Shown: positions 8,173-16,846, counted from the stretch's first letter. The stretch is DNA of 64,000 bases from JAGNZR01 sp051656905 (GCA_051656905.1 JBOFJQ010000036.1:1-64000), one strand, 5' to 3'. Numbers and translations: made by a program. Notes: generated by a model not told the origin, from the sequence alone.

Positions 8173-8208
8173 TTGCATTCACCCCTCAATTTTTTTTATG
8201 TTAGGAGT

Positions 8209-8237
8209 ATTGTACTTCTAAGATAGAATTATGTCAA
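8209..8237 (-). promoter_or_regulatory. Promoter of the histidine leader and importer operon
   Basis: On the minus strand TTGACA (8237-8232) and TACAAT (8214-8209) are separated by 17 bp. Transcription would start near 8202, about 30 bases before the leader peptide ATG. Confidence 0.87.
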
Positions 8238-8282
8238 TCTTTTTATTTGAAAAAATAAAAAATAAATTTTAATATAAATTTA

Positions 8283-8313
8283 TTGTAAAAAAATTAAAGA
8301 AATAGTGTATAAT
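8283..8313 (+). promoter_or_regulatory. Probable promoter of the nitroreductase gene
   Basis: TATAAT at 8308-8313 is preceded by a TG and by a weak TTGTAA (8283-8288) at a long 19-bp spacing. The -10 box is convincing, the -35 less so. Confidence 0.55.
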
Positions 8314-8350
8314 TCTTTATAGAGTAATCAATAATAAAAGGGGTGTTATA

Positions 8351-8863
8351 ATGGATTTTTTAGCTAGAAGAACGATAAGAAAATATAAGGATATGCCTAT
8401 TTCAGAAGAGGTTAAGAACAAGATATTAGAAGTTGCTTTAGTTTCTCCAAGTGCATGTAATAGAAGACCTTATGAATATATAACTGTAACAAATAAGGAG
8501 AAGTTAGAAGCTCTTTCTAAATCTAAAGCTACAGGGGCTACAATGATTGGGAAATCACCATTATCTATTGTTATAATAGGAGATAAAACTTTATCAGATG
8601 TTTGGGAAGAAGACTGCTCAATTGCAATGACTATGATGCAATTAAAAGCTTGGGATTTAGGAGTAGGATCTTGTTGGGTACAAATGAAGGGAAGAAAAGA
8701 TGCTAATGGAGTTCCATCAGAAGATATAATAAGAGGTATTTTTGAAATACCTGAACAGTATGGTGTTTTAGCAGTTTTAAGTTTTGGGTATCCTGATGAA
8801 GAGAAAGCAGTTTACACAACTAAAGATATGGATTTTAGTAAAGTTCACTCTGAAAAGTTCTAA
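8351..8863 (+). CDS. Nitroreductase-family protein
   Basis: This 170-residue FMN-dependent nitroreductase-fold protein begins with the family-typical RRTIRKYKDMPIS. It continues with SPSACNRRPYEYITV for FMN binding, then DLGVGSCWVQMKG, and ends with the ILVVLSFGYPDE-like sheet (VLAVLSFGYPDEE). It is shorter than the roughly 200 residues of many members but complete at both ends. It would use NAD(P)H to reduce an unknown electrophile. It is a single-gene unit ending at a bidirectional terminator. Confidence 0.9.
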   Translation: MDFLARRTIRKYKDMPISEEVKNKILEVALVSPSACNRRPYEYITVTNKEKLEALSKSKATGATMIGKSPLSIVIIGDKTLSDVWEEDCSIAMTMMQLKAWDLGVGSCWVQMKGRKDANGVPSEDIIRGIFEIPEQYGVLAVLSFGYPDEEKAVYTTKDMDFSKVHSEKF

Positions 8864-8928
8864 AATAAAAACTAAATTTAAATTTAAAACTAAAAAAAGT
8901 AAATAAAAAATAAATAAAAACTAAATGT

Positions 8929-8967
8929 AAAAAGAGATTATATTTAACTAAAATATAATCTCTTTTT
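8929..8967. terminator. Bidirectional terminator, 17-bp stem
   Basis: Positions 8929-8945 pair with 8951-8967 around a 5-base loop. Convergent genes end on each side (8863 and 9015). Confidence 0.88.
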
Positions 8968-9014
8968 TTATTGCTAAATTATTTTATATTTGGGTATAAT
9001 TAATTTATTATTTA

Positions 9015-10121
9015 TTATAAAACTATTTCACTACATGGTAAATCTAAATCACGAGCAACGATTTTATCAACTAATTTTCCGTTTAAGATACTTAATCCAT
9101 TAGCTAAATCTGGATATTTTTTACAAGCTTCAAGAACGCCTAATTTAGAAAGTTTTCTAGCATAGTCTAAAGTAGAATTATTTAGTGCATAAGTAGACGT
9201 TCTAGGAAATGCCCCAGGCATATTAGCTACGCAGTAATGTAAAACATCGTTAACAAAATAAATTGGATTTTCGTGTGTTGTTGCTTTTGAAGTTTCAAAA
9301 CATCCACCTTGATCAATAGCGATATCCACAAGAACAGTTCCTTTCTCCATTTTCATAACCATATCTTTTGTAACAAGTTTAGGTGCTTTAGCTCCAGGTA
9401 TAAGAACACAACCTATAACTAAGTCAGCATTTATAACAGATGTTTCTATATTAGATTTAGTAGAATAAAGAGTTTTTATTTTATTTCCATATATATCATC
9501 TAAGTATCTTAATTTTTCAATATCTATATCTAAAATAGTAACATCAGCATTTAGTCCTACTGCCATTTTTAATGCATTTTGACCAGATATTCCAGCTCCA
9601 ATAATTGCTACTTTGGCTCTTTCTGTTCCAGTAACTCCGCCTAATAAAATACCTTTTCCTCCATTGTTCTTCTGTAAGTACGTGGCTCCTACTTGTACAG
9701 CCATTCTACCTGCAACTTCAGACATTGGTAAAAGTAGAGGTAAAGTTCCATTTTTTCCTGTAATAGTCTCATAAGCTACAAAAGTGGCTCCAGTCTTTAT
9801 TAGACTTTCTGCTAAACATTTATCTGCTGACAAATGTAGATAAGTATAAACTAAATGATCAGGTCTAAAAAGACTAATCTCTCTTGGTTGAGGCTCTTTA
9901 ACTTTTATAATCATTTCTGATTTTGAAAAAACTTCTTCTAAAGAATCTAGAATAATAGCTCCGGATTTGATGTATTCATCATCACTTATTCCTAAACCTA
10001 TGGCGGCATTTTTTTCAACGTACACAACGTTCCCATCTGAAACTAGTTGAGCAACTCCATACGGAAGCATTCCAACCCTGTTTTCGTTATTTTTAATCTC
10101 TTTTGGTATTCCTATTTTCAT
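9015..10121 (-). CDS. ald: Alanine dehydrogenase
   Basis: The 368-residue, full-length enzyme catalyses reversible NAD-dependent deamination of L-alanine to pyruvate and ammonia in the cytoplasm. Landmarks are MKIGIPKEIKNNENRVG at the N-terminus, KVKEPQPREISLF with the substrate-binding Lys, HLVYTYLHLSADK with the catalytic His, the NAD-binding GAGISGQNALKMAVGL, and NMPGAFPRTSTYALNN near the end. It supplies pyruvate from alanine and fits the amino acid fermentation content of the window. It is transcribed alone; the ribosome site is GGAGG. Confidence 0.95.
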   Translation of the reverse strand: MKIGIPKEIKNNENRVGMLPYGVAQLVSDGNVVYVEKNAAIGLGISDDEYIKSGAIILDSLEEVFSKSEMIIKVKEPQPREISLFRPDHLVYTYLHLSADKCLAESLIKTGATFVAYETITGKNGTLPLLLPMSEVAGRMAVQVGATYLQKNNGGKGILLGGVTGTERAKVAIIGAGISGQNALKMAVGLNADVTILDIDIEKLRYLDDIYGNKIKTLYSTKSNIETSVINADLVIGCVLIPGAKAPKLVTKDMVMKMEKGTVLVDIAIDQGGCFETSKATTHENPIYFVNDVLHYCVANMPGAFPRTSTYALNNSTLDYARKLSKLGVLEACKKYPDLANGLSILNGKLVDKIVARDLDLPCSEIVL

Positions 10122-10462
10122 AATTAAACCTCCGATAAAAAATATGATGTTTTACTAAAAACATTATATAATATTGTATGTATACAAAGCAAGTAAAATA
10201 TTTAAAATATAAATCTAATTAAAGTGAAGCATTTATTTTGTAAATGTTTTGGAGCTGTGAAATTAAATGGATAAATTGAATTATAATAAAAAAATATCTA
10301 AAATTAATATATAAAAAAATGAGTAGATATAGTAGAATAGAAATAGTTATAAAAAAATAAATAAAAATAAAAATAAAAATAAAAATAAAAATAAACTAAA
10401 AAACAAATTAAAAAATAAAGATATTTTAAAAAAAATAAAAGTAGATAAATGAGGAGTGAGTA
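10122..10462. other. Intergenic region between alanine dehydrogenase and radical SAM genes
   Basis: This is a divergent promoter region of 341 bp, extremely A-rich in its right half. Apart from the hexamer repeat at 10362-10395 I see no strong -35/-10 pair, hairpin or small gene in it. Confidence 0.5.
10362..10395. repeat. TAAAAA hexanucleotide tandem repeat, about six units
   Basis: T occurs at every sixth position from 10362 to 10392 in an otherwise all-A tract, giving five full TAAAAA units and a partial sixth. It lies 68 bp before the radical SAM start codon. Such short repeats can change length by slippage. Confidence 0.85.
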
Positions 10463-11332
10463 ATGAATTACAATATGCCATTATATAGACCACCAAGTGA
10501 AGCTTATAGCTTAATTATACAGATAACTTTAGGATGTTCGCACAATAAATGTACTTTTTGTGATATGTATAAAATGAAAAAATTTATAATTAAACCTATC
10601 GAGACAATAAAAAAAGAAATAGACTATTTTAGAGAGGTAACACAAGAGGCTCCAAGAATATTTTTAGCAGATGGAGATGCCCTTATAATAAAATTTGAGA
10701 TATTAAAAGAGATAATTATGTATATAAAAGAAAAATTTCCAGAATGCAATAGAATTTCAATGTATGGATCTCCAAAATCAATTCTTTTAAAGAGTGTTGA
10801 GGATCTAAAAGAGTTGAAAGCATTAGGAGTATTTTTAATTTATTTAGGACTTGAAAGTGGAGATAATGAAGTATTAAAAAAAGTTAATAAAGGTGCAACT
10901 GCTGAAGAGATAGTAGAAGCTGGACTTAAAGTAAGAGAAGCTAAAATTAAATTGTCAGTTACAGCTATTGCAGGTTTAGGTGGAAAAGAATGTTCTGAAC
11001 AACATGCGATTAACACTGGAAGAATAATTAGTAAAATTGCTCCTGAATATTTTAGTATATTAAGTTTAATGTACAGTAAAAATACTATGTTATATGAGGA
11101 AATAAAAAATTCTAAGTTTACACCTCTTAAAAATTTTGAAGTACTGGAAGAGATAAAAAAAATAATTCAGAATATAGATGTAACTTCTAATATAATTTTT
11201 AGAAGTAATCATGCATCAAATTATGTTAGTTTAGAAGGAAACTTGCCGAAGGATAAAGAAAAAATAATAAATGATATAGAGTTTTCTTTAAAAAATAAAT
11301 ATTTAACTTCAGAAGATATGAGAGCCTTATAA
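10463..11332 (+). CDS. Radical SAM protein of unknown substrate
   Basis: This 289-residue radical SAM enzyme has cysteines in LGCSHNKCTFCDMYK, spaced C-x4-C-x2-C. That variant is common in a widespread uncharacterised clade and would hold the 4Fe-4S cluster. Later landmarks are FLADGDALIIK for SAM binding, LGLESGDNEVLKKVNKG and the AIAGLGG strand, all typical of the TIM barrel. GGAGTGAG precedes the ATG. The cysteine hydrolase gene follows after 42 bp and is probably cotranscribed. I cannot assign a reaction. Confidence 0.85.
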   Translation: MNYNMPLYRPPSEAYSLIIQITLGCSHNKCTFCDMYKMKKFIIKPIETIKKEIDYFREVTQEAPRIFLADGDALIIKFEILKEIIMYIKEKFPECNRISMYGSPKSILLKSVEDLKELKALGVFLIYLGLESGDNEVLKKVNKGATAEEIVEAGLKVREAKIKLSVTAIAGLGGKECSEQHAINTGRIISKIAPEYFSILSLMYSKNTMLYEEIKNSKFTPLKNFEVLEEIKKIIQNIDVTSNIIFRSNHASNYVSLEGNLPKDKEKIINDIEFSLKNKYLTSEDMRAL

Positions 11333-11374
11333 TACAATGAAATATTGATGTTTTTACTGATACAAGGGGGATTA

Positions 11375-11908
11375 ATGAAAAAAGTTTTAGTTGTAATAGA
11401 TATGCAAAATGATTTTATTAGAGGAAGCTTAGGTTCAGAGCAAGCTATAAAAATAATTCCAAGTGTAGTAAAAAAAATTGAAGAATATAAGGAAAATAAT
11501 TATGAAATAGTATGCACTATGGATACACATGATGAAAAATATTTAGAGACACAAGAGGGGAAAAATTTACCAGTTATACACTGTAAAAAAAATACTGAGG
11601 GGTGGGAGTTAGATAGAGAAGTATTAGACTCTTTACCAGATAATTATAAAATATTTGAAAAAAATAATTTTTTATCTATAGAGTTAGCTGAGTACTTGAA
11701 AAAAGTTAATGATAATGAGAATCTTATAGAGATAGAAATAGTAGGTCTTGTAACATCAATTTGTGTTATATCTAATGCTCTTATGATAAAAGGATTTTTA
11801 CCAGAGGTGGAAATTAGTGTTTCCTTAAATGGAACAGCGTCTATAGGTAAAGAAGACTATGAGGCTGCTTTATTAGTTATGAAAATGTGCCAAATAACTC
11901 TAAAATAA
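11375..11908 (+). CDS. Cysteine hydrolase (isochorismatase/nicotinamidase superfamily)
   Basis: The 177-residue protein has the superfamily catalytic triad: the Asp in VVIDMQNDF, a Lys near FEKNNFLS, and the Cys in VTSICVISNAL. The shape IDMQNDFIRGSLG and TMDTHDEKYLETQEG resembles the pyrazinamidase/nicotinamidase branch, so an amidase on nicotinamide or a similar small amide is plausible. An upstream in-frame ATG at 11345 would add ten residues, but AAGGGGG lies at good spacing before the ATG at 11375, and there the protein starts with the family-typical MKKVLVVIDMQ. It follows the radical SAM gene. Confidence 0.85.
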   Translation: MKKVLVVIDMQNDFIRGSLGSEQAIKIIPSVVKKIEEYKENNYEIVCTMDTHDEKYLETQEGKNLPVIHCKKNTEGWELDREVLDSLPDNYKIFEKNNFLSIELAEYLKKVNDNENLIEIEIVGLVTSICVISNALMIKGFLPEVEISVSLNGTASIGKEDYEAALLVMKMCQITLK

Positions 11909-11934
11909 TAATATGGAATAAATGATTAATTTTG

Positions 11935-11963
11935 TTGATAGCAAGGATAATATGGTGTATAAT
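11935..11963 (+). promoter_or_regulatory. Promoter before the small membrane protein gene
   Basis: TTGATA (11935-11940) and TATAAT (11958-11963) are 17 bp apart, 34 bp before the ATG at 11997. Because it lies downstream of an earlier in-frame ATG (11922), it supports the shorter protein. Confidence 0.8.
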
Positions 11964-11996
11964 ATTATCTTTAATATAGGAATAAAGGATGTTTTT

Positions 11997-12479
11997 ATGA
12001 CAAAATTAATTGAAAAAATGATACTTATCATAGTGTCGGTTTTTACTATAGTTTTTTTAGGAAAAATGGTAGGAATGGACAAAAACGGGATATTTTATGC
12101 AGCTATTGCCAGTGTTGTAATTTCTCAAAACTCAGAACTAATAAAAAAAGCTTCAGTAGAAAGAATTTTTGGAACTATAATAGGAGGAGTAGCAGGAGTA
12201 ATTTTAACATATAGTGACTTGTTGTATAATTCTAAATTACAATTAGTCTTTATCGTTATAGGATTGGGTCTTGTAATGTACTTTTGTGAAATTATATTAA
12301 AAATTCCTTCATCAATAGCTTGTATAGTATTTTTAGCAGTTATTTTAAAAATTAGTTTAAAACCTTATATTGAATATACAGTTTTCAGAATATTTGAAAC
12401 ATCTTTTGGAGTTATCATAACTATAATTTATTATAATTATTTAAAGCCACTAGGAATAATATGTAAAAAATACAATTAA
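11997..12479 (+). CDS. Aromatic acid exporter-like (FUSC/ArAE) membrane protein
   Basis: The 160-residue membrane protein has four to five hydrophobic segments. Its signature is GMDKNGIFYAAIASVVISQNS followed by RIFGTIIGGVAGVILTY and RIFETSFGVIITIIYYNY. This matches the membrane half of the aromatic acid exporter/FUSC-like families (DUF939 type), here without the long cytoplasmic domain. The start at 11997 follows AAAGGA and its own promoter. Substrate unknown. Confidence 0.75.
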   Translation: MTKLIEKMILIIVSVFTIVFLGKMVGMDKNGIFYAAIASVVISQNSELIKKASVERIFGTIIGGVAGVILTYSDLLYNSKLQLVFIVIGLGLVMYFCEIILKIPSSIACIVFLAVILKISLKPYIEYTVFRIFETSFGVIITIIYYNYLKPLGIICKKYN

Positions 12480-12488
12480 ATAAATGAT

Positions 12489-12531
12489 AAAAAAGACATT
12501 AACCTAGAAAAAAGGATGATGTCTTTTTTTT
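12489..12531 (+). terminator. Rho-independent terminator
   Basis: AAAAAAGACAT (12489-12499) pairs with ATGTCTTTTTT (12519-12529), followed by more T. It ends the membrane protein transcript. Confidence 0.85.
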
Positions 12532-12620
12532 ATTATATTTTTATTTTTTTTCTTAAATGATTAAAAATAGTCCTTTTCAGACTATAAAAGAACGTTTTTT
12601 TATAAAAAATAAAATTAATG

Positions 12621-12650
12621 TTGACATTATACATAAAAAATTAGTATTAT
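12621..12650 (+). promoter_or_regulatory. Promoter of the LysR-type regulator gene
   Basis: Perfect TTGACA (12621-12626) is followed by TATTAT (12645-12650) at 18-bp spacing. Transcription would begin near 12657, upstream of both palindromes at 12671-12697. Confidence 0.75.
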
Positions 12651-12670
12651 CAATTTATACTATAAATAAA

Positions 12671-12684
12671 ATGTATAGATACAT
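12671..12684. promoter_or_regulatory. Palindrome in the regulator leader
   Basis: ATGTATAGATACAT is a perfect 6-bp inverted repeat with a 2-bp spacer. It touches the LysR box at 12683. Its role is unknown. Confidence 0.5.
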
Positions 12685-12697
12685 AAATTTTAGTTAT
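12683..12697. promoter_or_regulatory. Putative LysR operator (autoregulatory copy)
   Basis: ATAAATTTTAGTTAT differs by one base from the 15-bp palindrome found before both transporter genes at 13725 and 28015. It keeps the T-N11-A form of a LysR box. It lies between the promoter and the ribosome site, a position suited to autorepression. Confidence 0.65.
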
Positions 12698-12711
12698 AAA
12701 GGAGTTCTATC

Positions 12712-13596
12712 ATGACTATTTTACAGATGAAATATTTGGATTCTATTGTTAGAAATAAAAGTATTACAAAGGCGGGAGAGGAGCTTTTTGTTTCTCAACC
12801 TGGAATATCAAAGTCTTTAATTGAACTAGAAAAAGAGTATAATTTAAAATTTTTTCAAAGGAAGAATAATAAACTTATAATAACAGAAGAAGGATTTTAT
12901 TTTTGGGAAAAAATAAGAAAGATATTACAAGAGATAGATGATATTTCTTCAGAAATGAGTTATTTTGGAAAGAAAAGAAGTTCATTAACAGTGGGTATAA
13001 CTCCTATGATTGGGGTGTTTTTATTCCCAACTGTATTTACAAATTTTCATTATAATTTTCCTAGTACACAGGTAAATATAATAGAAAATGGATCCTTTGA
13101 TATTTTTGAAGCAGTAAAAAATGATGAAATAAATATAGGTTTTTTAATTAGAGGAAAAGATGAAGATAAATTTATTGATAAAAAAATAAATGTTTTTCCT
13201 ATTAAAACATCTAAACTTGTGTTTGGAGTATCAAAAAATCATAGATTTGCTAAAAGAAAAAAAATTAATTTTGAAGAAATCGGTAAGAATCCAATAGTCC
13301 TGTTAAAGGGTGGATCATATCAAAATTTTAAAATAATGGATATTTTTAAAGAAAATGGAATAGAACCTAACATAGAAATTTTTACAAATCAGTTAAGTGT
13401 TACAAAAAATCTTCTTCAAAATGGGCAAACAGGAAGTTTTTTTATTAAAGAATATATTGAAAATGAAAGTGATATAGTAGCTATAGAACTTGAGGAAAAT
13501 ATAGAGATAGAGATTCTATTTGCATGGAAAAAAGATAGTGTAATAAATAAAATTTTATTAGATTTTATAAAAAGCGTGAAAGAAATAAAAATTTAA
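12712..13596 (+). CDS. LysR-family transcriptional regulator
   Basis: The 294-residue protein has an N-terminal winged helix-turn-helix (residues 1-60, with NKSITKAGEELFVSQPGISKSLIELEKEYNLKFFQR; the SQPGISKSLIELE helix is typical) and a periplasmic-binding-protein-like effector domain from about residue 88. It stands alone between terminators, immediately upstream of the transporter and propionate operon. Boxes of matching sequence at 12683, 13725 and 28015 suggest that it controls itself and both AspT/SucE-like transporter promoters. Succinate, 5-oxoproline or a related acid would be a reasonable effector, but this is inference. AAAGGAG precedes the ATG. Confidence 0.93.
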   Translation: MTILQMKYLDSIVRNKSITKAGEELFVSQPGISKSLIELEKEYNLKFFQRKNNKLIITEEGFYFWEKIRKILQEIDDISSEMSYFGKKRSSLTVGITPMIGVFLFPTVFTNFHYNFPSTQVNIIENGSFDIFEAVKNDEINIGFLIRGKDEDKFIDKKINVFPIKTSKLVFGVSKNHRFAKRKKINFEEIGKNPIVLLKGGSYQNFKIMDIFKENGIEPNIEIFTNQLSVTKNLLQNGQTGSFFIKEYIENESDIVAIELEENIEIEILFAWKKDSVINKILLDFIKSVKEIKI

Positions 13597-13609
13597 ATAA
13601 GAAAAAGAC

Positions 13610-13674
13610 AAAAAGAGTGATTGTTGGGCACTGATTAAAAATTAGTATTACAAAAAATAATCGCTCTTTTTTTA
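13610..13674 (+). terminator. Rho-independent terminator after the LysR gene
   Basis: AAAAAGAGTGATT near 13610-13622 pairs with AATCGCTCTTTTT near 13659-13671 (one G-U), followed by T. It isolates the LysR gene from the operon behind it. Confidence 0.8.
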
Positions 13675-13724
13675 TTGGGAATTATAGAGTTTTAAATTTT
13701 ATAAAATTGACAGGTCATGTAGGT

Positions 13725-13739
13725 ATAACTTTTAGTTAT
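13725..13739. promoter_or_regulatory. Putative LysR box before the propionate operon
   Basis: ATAACTTTTAGTTAT is a perfect 6-bp inverted repeat with a 3-bp centre and fits T-N11-A. Its centre is about 64 bp before the predicted transcription start, the usual recognition site of LysR activators. An identical copy lies at 28015-28029. Confidence 0.8.
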
Positions 13740-13780
13740 GCTTACATGATTTTTTGTTTCTAAAAAAAGTATTTAAGTTA

Positions 13781-13789
13781 TGTTAGAAT
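13781..13789 (+). promoter_or_regulatory. Extended -10 promoter of the transporter/propionate operon
   Basis: TGTTAGAAT contains an extended -10 (TG, one base, TAGAAT at 13784-13789) with no good -35, as expected for an activator-dependent promoter. The start would be near 13796, leaving a leader of about 119 bases. Confidence 0.7.
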
Positions 13790-13914
13790 CAAATTAAATC
13801 TGATGGCAAGTCTAAAAACAAACTGTTTTGTTCTGTTTATAATCGATTTGAATTGGGGGTGCTTAAACTTTTGATAAAGTTATAGGAAATTATACTTAAA
13901 TAAGGGGAGATGCT

Positions 13915-15282
13915 ATGCAGTTTGACTTATCAATTTTCTTAATGGATCAGTTTGTTTTAATGTTTATAACTTTAACTATAGGAATGGCAGTTGGAAAAAT
14001 TTTGAAATTGGACACTTCGGGGACACTTTTTGTAGGATTAGGACTAGGATGGTGGATAAAAAAATATGCTGAAAATATAATATTAAATCCACAAAGTGAA
14101 GCGAAAGTTGTTAAAGCTGCAGAAAAATTAATAAGTGTATCAGTAGTTGATGATCTATTCTTTACTCTATTTCTAATTTTCTTTGTGGCAACGGTAGGAC
14201 TATTAACTGCTGACAAAATAGCAATTGTTTTAAAAAAATATGGATGTAAGTTTGTATTGCTAGGTTTTATTATAACAGCAGTAGGAGCAGCAGGAACATA
14301 TGGAATGACTTATTTTATGAAAGGAGTTAATCCATATGAAATAATGGGAGTTTACTCAGGAGCTTTAACAAGTTCGCCAGGACTTGCAGCGGCTATTGAA
14401 ACAACTAAAACTCAATCTATGGAGGTTATTGAAAATTATGAAAATAACACTCTAAAAGAAAAACAAGAGATATTGGAAGATATTGGCGTAAAGTCAGAAT
14501 CAAAGGATATTTCAAAATTAACAGCAGAACAAAAACTAAAATATAGAACTATGGCTGAAGCAGGAGTAGGAACAGGGTATGCAGTTGCTTATCCTTGGGG
14601 AGTGATCATAGTAATAATAATGATGCAAATTATACCTAAAGTATTCAGAATTGATTTAGATAAAGAGTATGAAAAATTCAATAATGAAATGAAGGTAGAT
14701 GAAGTTGAACATAAAAAAATAAAAACAGTAAACTTTAACCTTGTAAGCTTTGGAAGTGTATGTGTTTTTGGTTACTTTATAGGTATGGCAAAAATATATA
14801 TGGGGGAATCCTTAGGATGGTTTTCACTTAGTGCAACAGGTGGAGTTTTAATTGCAGCTCTTATATTAGGGTATATAGGAAAAGTTGGTGGACTATGTTT
14901 TAGAATGGACAAGGTAATACTGGGAGAGGTTAGAGATTTAGGACTTTCTATGTTCTTAGGAGTTGTAGGATTGAGATATGGCTTTGCTGCTGTAGAGTCA
15001 CTAACTGGTTCAGGATTAATGCTTTCAATATCTGCAATTTTAGTAGGAGTGATTGCAATTACAGTAGGATATCTTGTTGGAAGATTTGTTTTAGGAATTA
15101 ATTGGATTATGCTCTCAGGAGCTATATGCGGTGGGATGACGTCAACACCAGGTTTAGGAGCAGCTATTTCTTCAGCAGGAGGAAAAGATGATCCAGCAGC
15201 GGGGTATGGAGCAACTTATCCTTTTGCATTATTTGGAATGGTATTGTTTACCATTATTATGAATAAACTTCCGATATTATAG
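13915..15282 (+). CDS. AspT/SucE-type (AAE family) dicarboxylate or amino acid transporter
   Basis: This 455-residue membrane protein carries the duplicated family signature, once as GALTSSPGLAAAIE (about residue 153) and once as GGMTSTPGLGAAIS near the C-terminus. Known members exchange aspartate for alanine or export succinate. It is shorter than the roughly 540-560 residue members because the central RCK/TrkA_C domains are missing; only a charged loop (about residues 170-215) remains. It heads the succinate-to-propionate operon, so movement of succinate or another C4 acid is the best guess. The LysR box and extended -10 upstream are repeated before its paralogue at 28232. GGGGAG precedes the ATG. 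Confidence 0.85.
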   Translation: MQFDLSIFLMDQFVLMFITLTIGMAVGKILKLDTSGTLFVGLGLGWWIKKYAENIILNPQSEAKVVKAAEKLISVSVVDDLFFTLFLIFFVATVGLLTADKIAIVLKKYGCKFVLLGFIITAVGAAGTYGMTYFMKGVNPYEIMGVYSGALTSSPGLAAAIETTKTQSMEVIENYENNTLKEKQEILEDIGVKSESKDISKLTAEQKLKYRTMAEAGVGTGYAVAYPWGVIIVIIMMQIIPKVFRIDLDKEYEKFNNEMKVDEVEHKKIKTVNFNLVSFGSVCVFGYFIGMAKIYMGESLGWFSLSATGGVLIAALILGYIGKVGGLCFRMDKVILGEVRDLGLSMFLGVVGLRYGFAAVESLTGSGLMLSISAILVGVIAITVGYLVGRFVLGINWIMLSGAICGGMTSTPGLGAAISSAGGKDDPAAGYGATYPFALFGMVLFTIIMNKLPIL

Positions 15283-15352
15283 GGTGATTCTTTGTTTAAT
15301 AACATTAATTTTTTAATTAAGTTTAGATAAATTTATTAAAAGGGAGAGAGTT

Positions 15353-16846
15353 ATGGAAAAACGTATTCTATGTGAGGAATTAAAGGACAAAGTTATGTCA
15401 GCAGAGCAAGCTATAGAGTTTATAAAACCATCTATGGTAATTGCAGCTAGTGGATTTACACCTTCAGGGTATCCCAAAGCAGTTCCTCTTGCTTTAGCAG
15501 AAAAAATTGGAAAAACAGGAGAAAGTTATGATTTGACTCTTATTACAGGTGCTTCTGTAGGGGATGAACTAGACGGAGCGTTGTCAAGAGTAGGAGCAAT
15601 TTCAAAGAGATATCCATATCAAACAAATGGATCAATGAGAAAATGCTTAAATGAAGGTTGTGTAAAATATCAAGATATGCATTTAAGTCATGTTGGTCAA
15701 TGGATGAATTATGGGTTCTTTGGAAATATAGATATAGCCTTAGTAGAGGCATGTATGATAACAGAAAATGGTGGAATTGTTCCAACTACTTCAGTAGGAA
15801 TAAGCCCACAGGCCATATCTAATGCAGATATGGTTATTGTAGAGATAAATACAACTCAACCTCTAGGACTAAAAGGGTGTCATGACATTTATATGGTTGG
15901 AAACCCTCCTTATAGAGAAGCTATACCTCTAAAACATCCAGGGGATAGAATAGGAACTGACTATATACCTTGTGATCCAAAAAAAATAGTTGCAATAGTT
16001 TATTGCGATATTCCAGATAAAACAAGAGATTTAGGAGAGATAGATGAAGATTCTAAAAAAATATCTCAACATATTATAAAATTCTTTGAATCAGAAGTAG
16101 AAGCAGGAAGATTACCTGAAAACTTATTACCTTTACAGTCAGGAGTAGGATCTGTAGCTAATGCAGTATTAGGAGGACTTGTAGAATCTAAATTTGAAAA
16201 TCTTACTTGTTTTACAGAAGTTATTCAAGATTCTATGTTTGATCTTATAGATGCAGGAAAGGTTAAAGTAGCCTCTGGAACATCTTTTACACCATCTTCA
16301 AAAGGATTGAAGAAGCTGTTAGATAATATAGAACACTATTCAAAATATTGTATATTAAGACCTCAAGAAATATCGAATAACCCAATTCTTGCAAGACAAT
16401 TAGGTGTTATTTCAATGAATACAGCAATAGAAGTAGACATTTATGGACATGTTAATTCTACAATGATTATGGGAAGTAAAATGATGAATGGAATAGGGGG
16501 TTCAGGAGATTATACAAGAAATGCATATATTTCAATGTTTGCAACTGTATCTACTGCTAAAAATGGAATGATTTCATCTATAGTACCAATGGTTTCCCAT
16601 GTTGACCATACAGAGCACGATGTACAAATAGTTGTTACAGAGCAAGGATTAGCAGATTTAAGAGGATTAACTGCAAAAGATAGAGCCTTGGCGATAATTA
16701 ATAATTGTGCTCATCCTGATTACAAACCATTATTACTAGAATATTTTGATAGAGCTTGTGGAGAGATTGGAGGGCATGAACCTCACATTATTGGTGACGC
16801 ATTATCATGGCATGATAAGTTTTTAAAAACAGGAAGTATGAAATAA
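15353..16846 (+). CDS. Succinate/propionyl-CoA (acetyl-CoA hydrolase family) CoA transferase
   Basis: The 497-residue, full-length class I CoA transferase belongs to the acetyl-CoA hydrolase/Cat1 family. Landmarks are GFTPSGYPKAVP near residue 35, the oxyanion stretch LQSGVGSVANAVLGGL, the catalytic Glu in FTEVIQDSMFDL, and NSTMIMGSKMMNGIGGSGDY. The gene order with methylmalonyl-CoA mutase and decarboxylase indicates transfer of CoA from propionyl-CoA (or acetyl-CoA) to succinate, the first step of succinate decarboxylation. It lies 70 bp after the transporter gene and 25 bp before the mutase gene. Confidence 0.92.
   Translation: MEKRILCEELKDKVMSAEQAIEFIKPSMVIAASGFTPSGYPKAVPLALAEKIGKTGESYDLTLITGASVGDELDGALSRVGAISKRYPYQTNGSMRKCLNEGCVKYQDMHLSHVGQWMNYGFFGNIDIALVEACMITENGGIVPTTSVGISPQAISNADMVIVEINTTQPLGLKGCHDIYMVGNPPYREAIPLKHPGDRIGTDYIPCDPKKIVAIVYCDIPDKTRDLGEIDEDSKKISQHIIKFFESEVEAGRLPENLLPLQSGVGSVANAVLGGLVESKFENLTCFTEVIQDSMFDLIDAGKVKVASGTSFTPSSKGLKKLLDNIEHYSKYCILRPQEISNNPILARQLGVISMNTAIEVDIYGHVNSTMIMGSKMMNGIGGSGDYTRNAYISMFATVSTAKNGMISSIVPMVSHVDHTEHDVQIVVTEQGLADLRGLTAKDRALAIINNCAHPDYKPLLLEYFDRACGEIGGHEPHIIGDALSWHDKFLKTGSMK

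Noticed and set aside
10351..10396. A-rich repeat as a CRISPR remnant
   Set aside because: The unit is six bases with no spacers and no cas genes anywhere in the window; it is a simple sequence repeat.
11922..11996. Longer N-terminus of the small membrane protein
   Set aside because: The earlier ATG lies upstream of a good promoter (11935-11963) and has no ribosome site.
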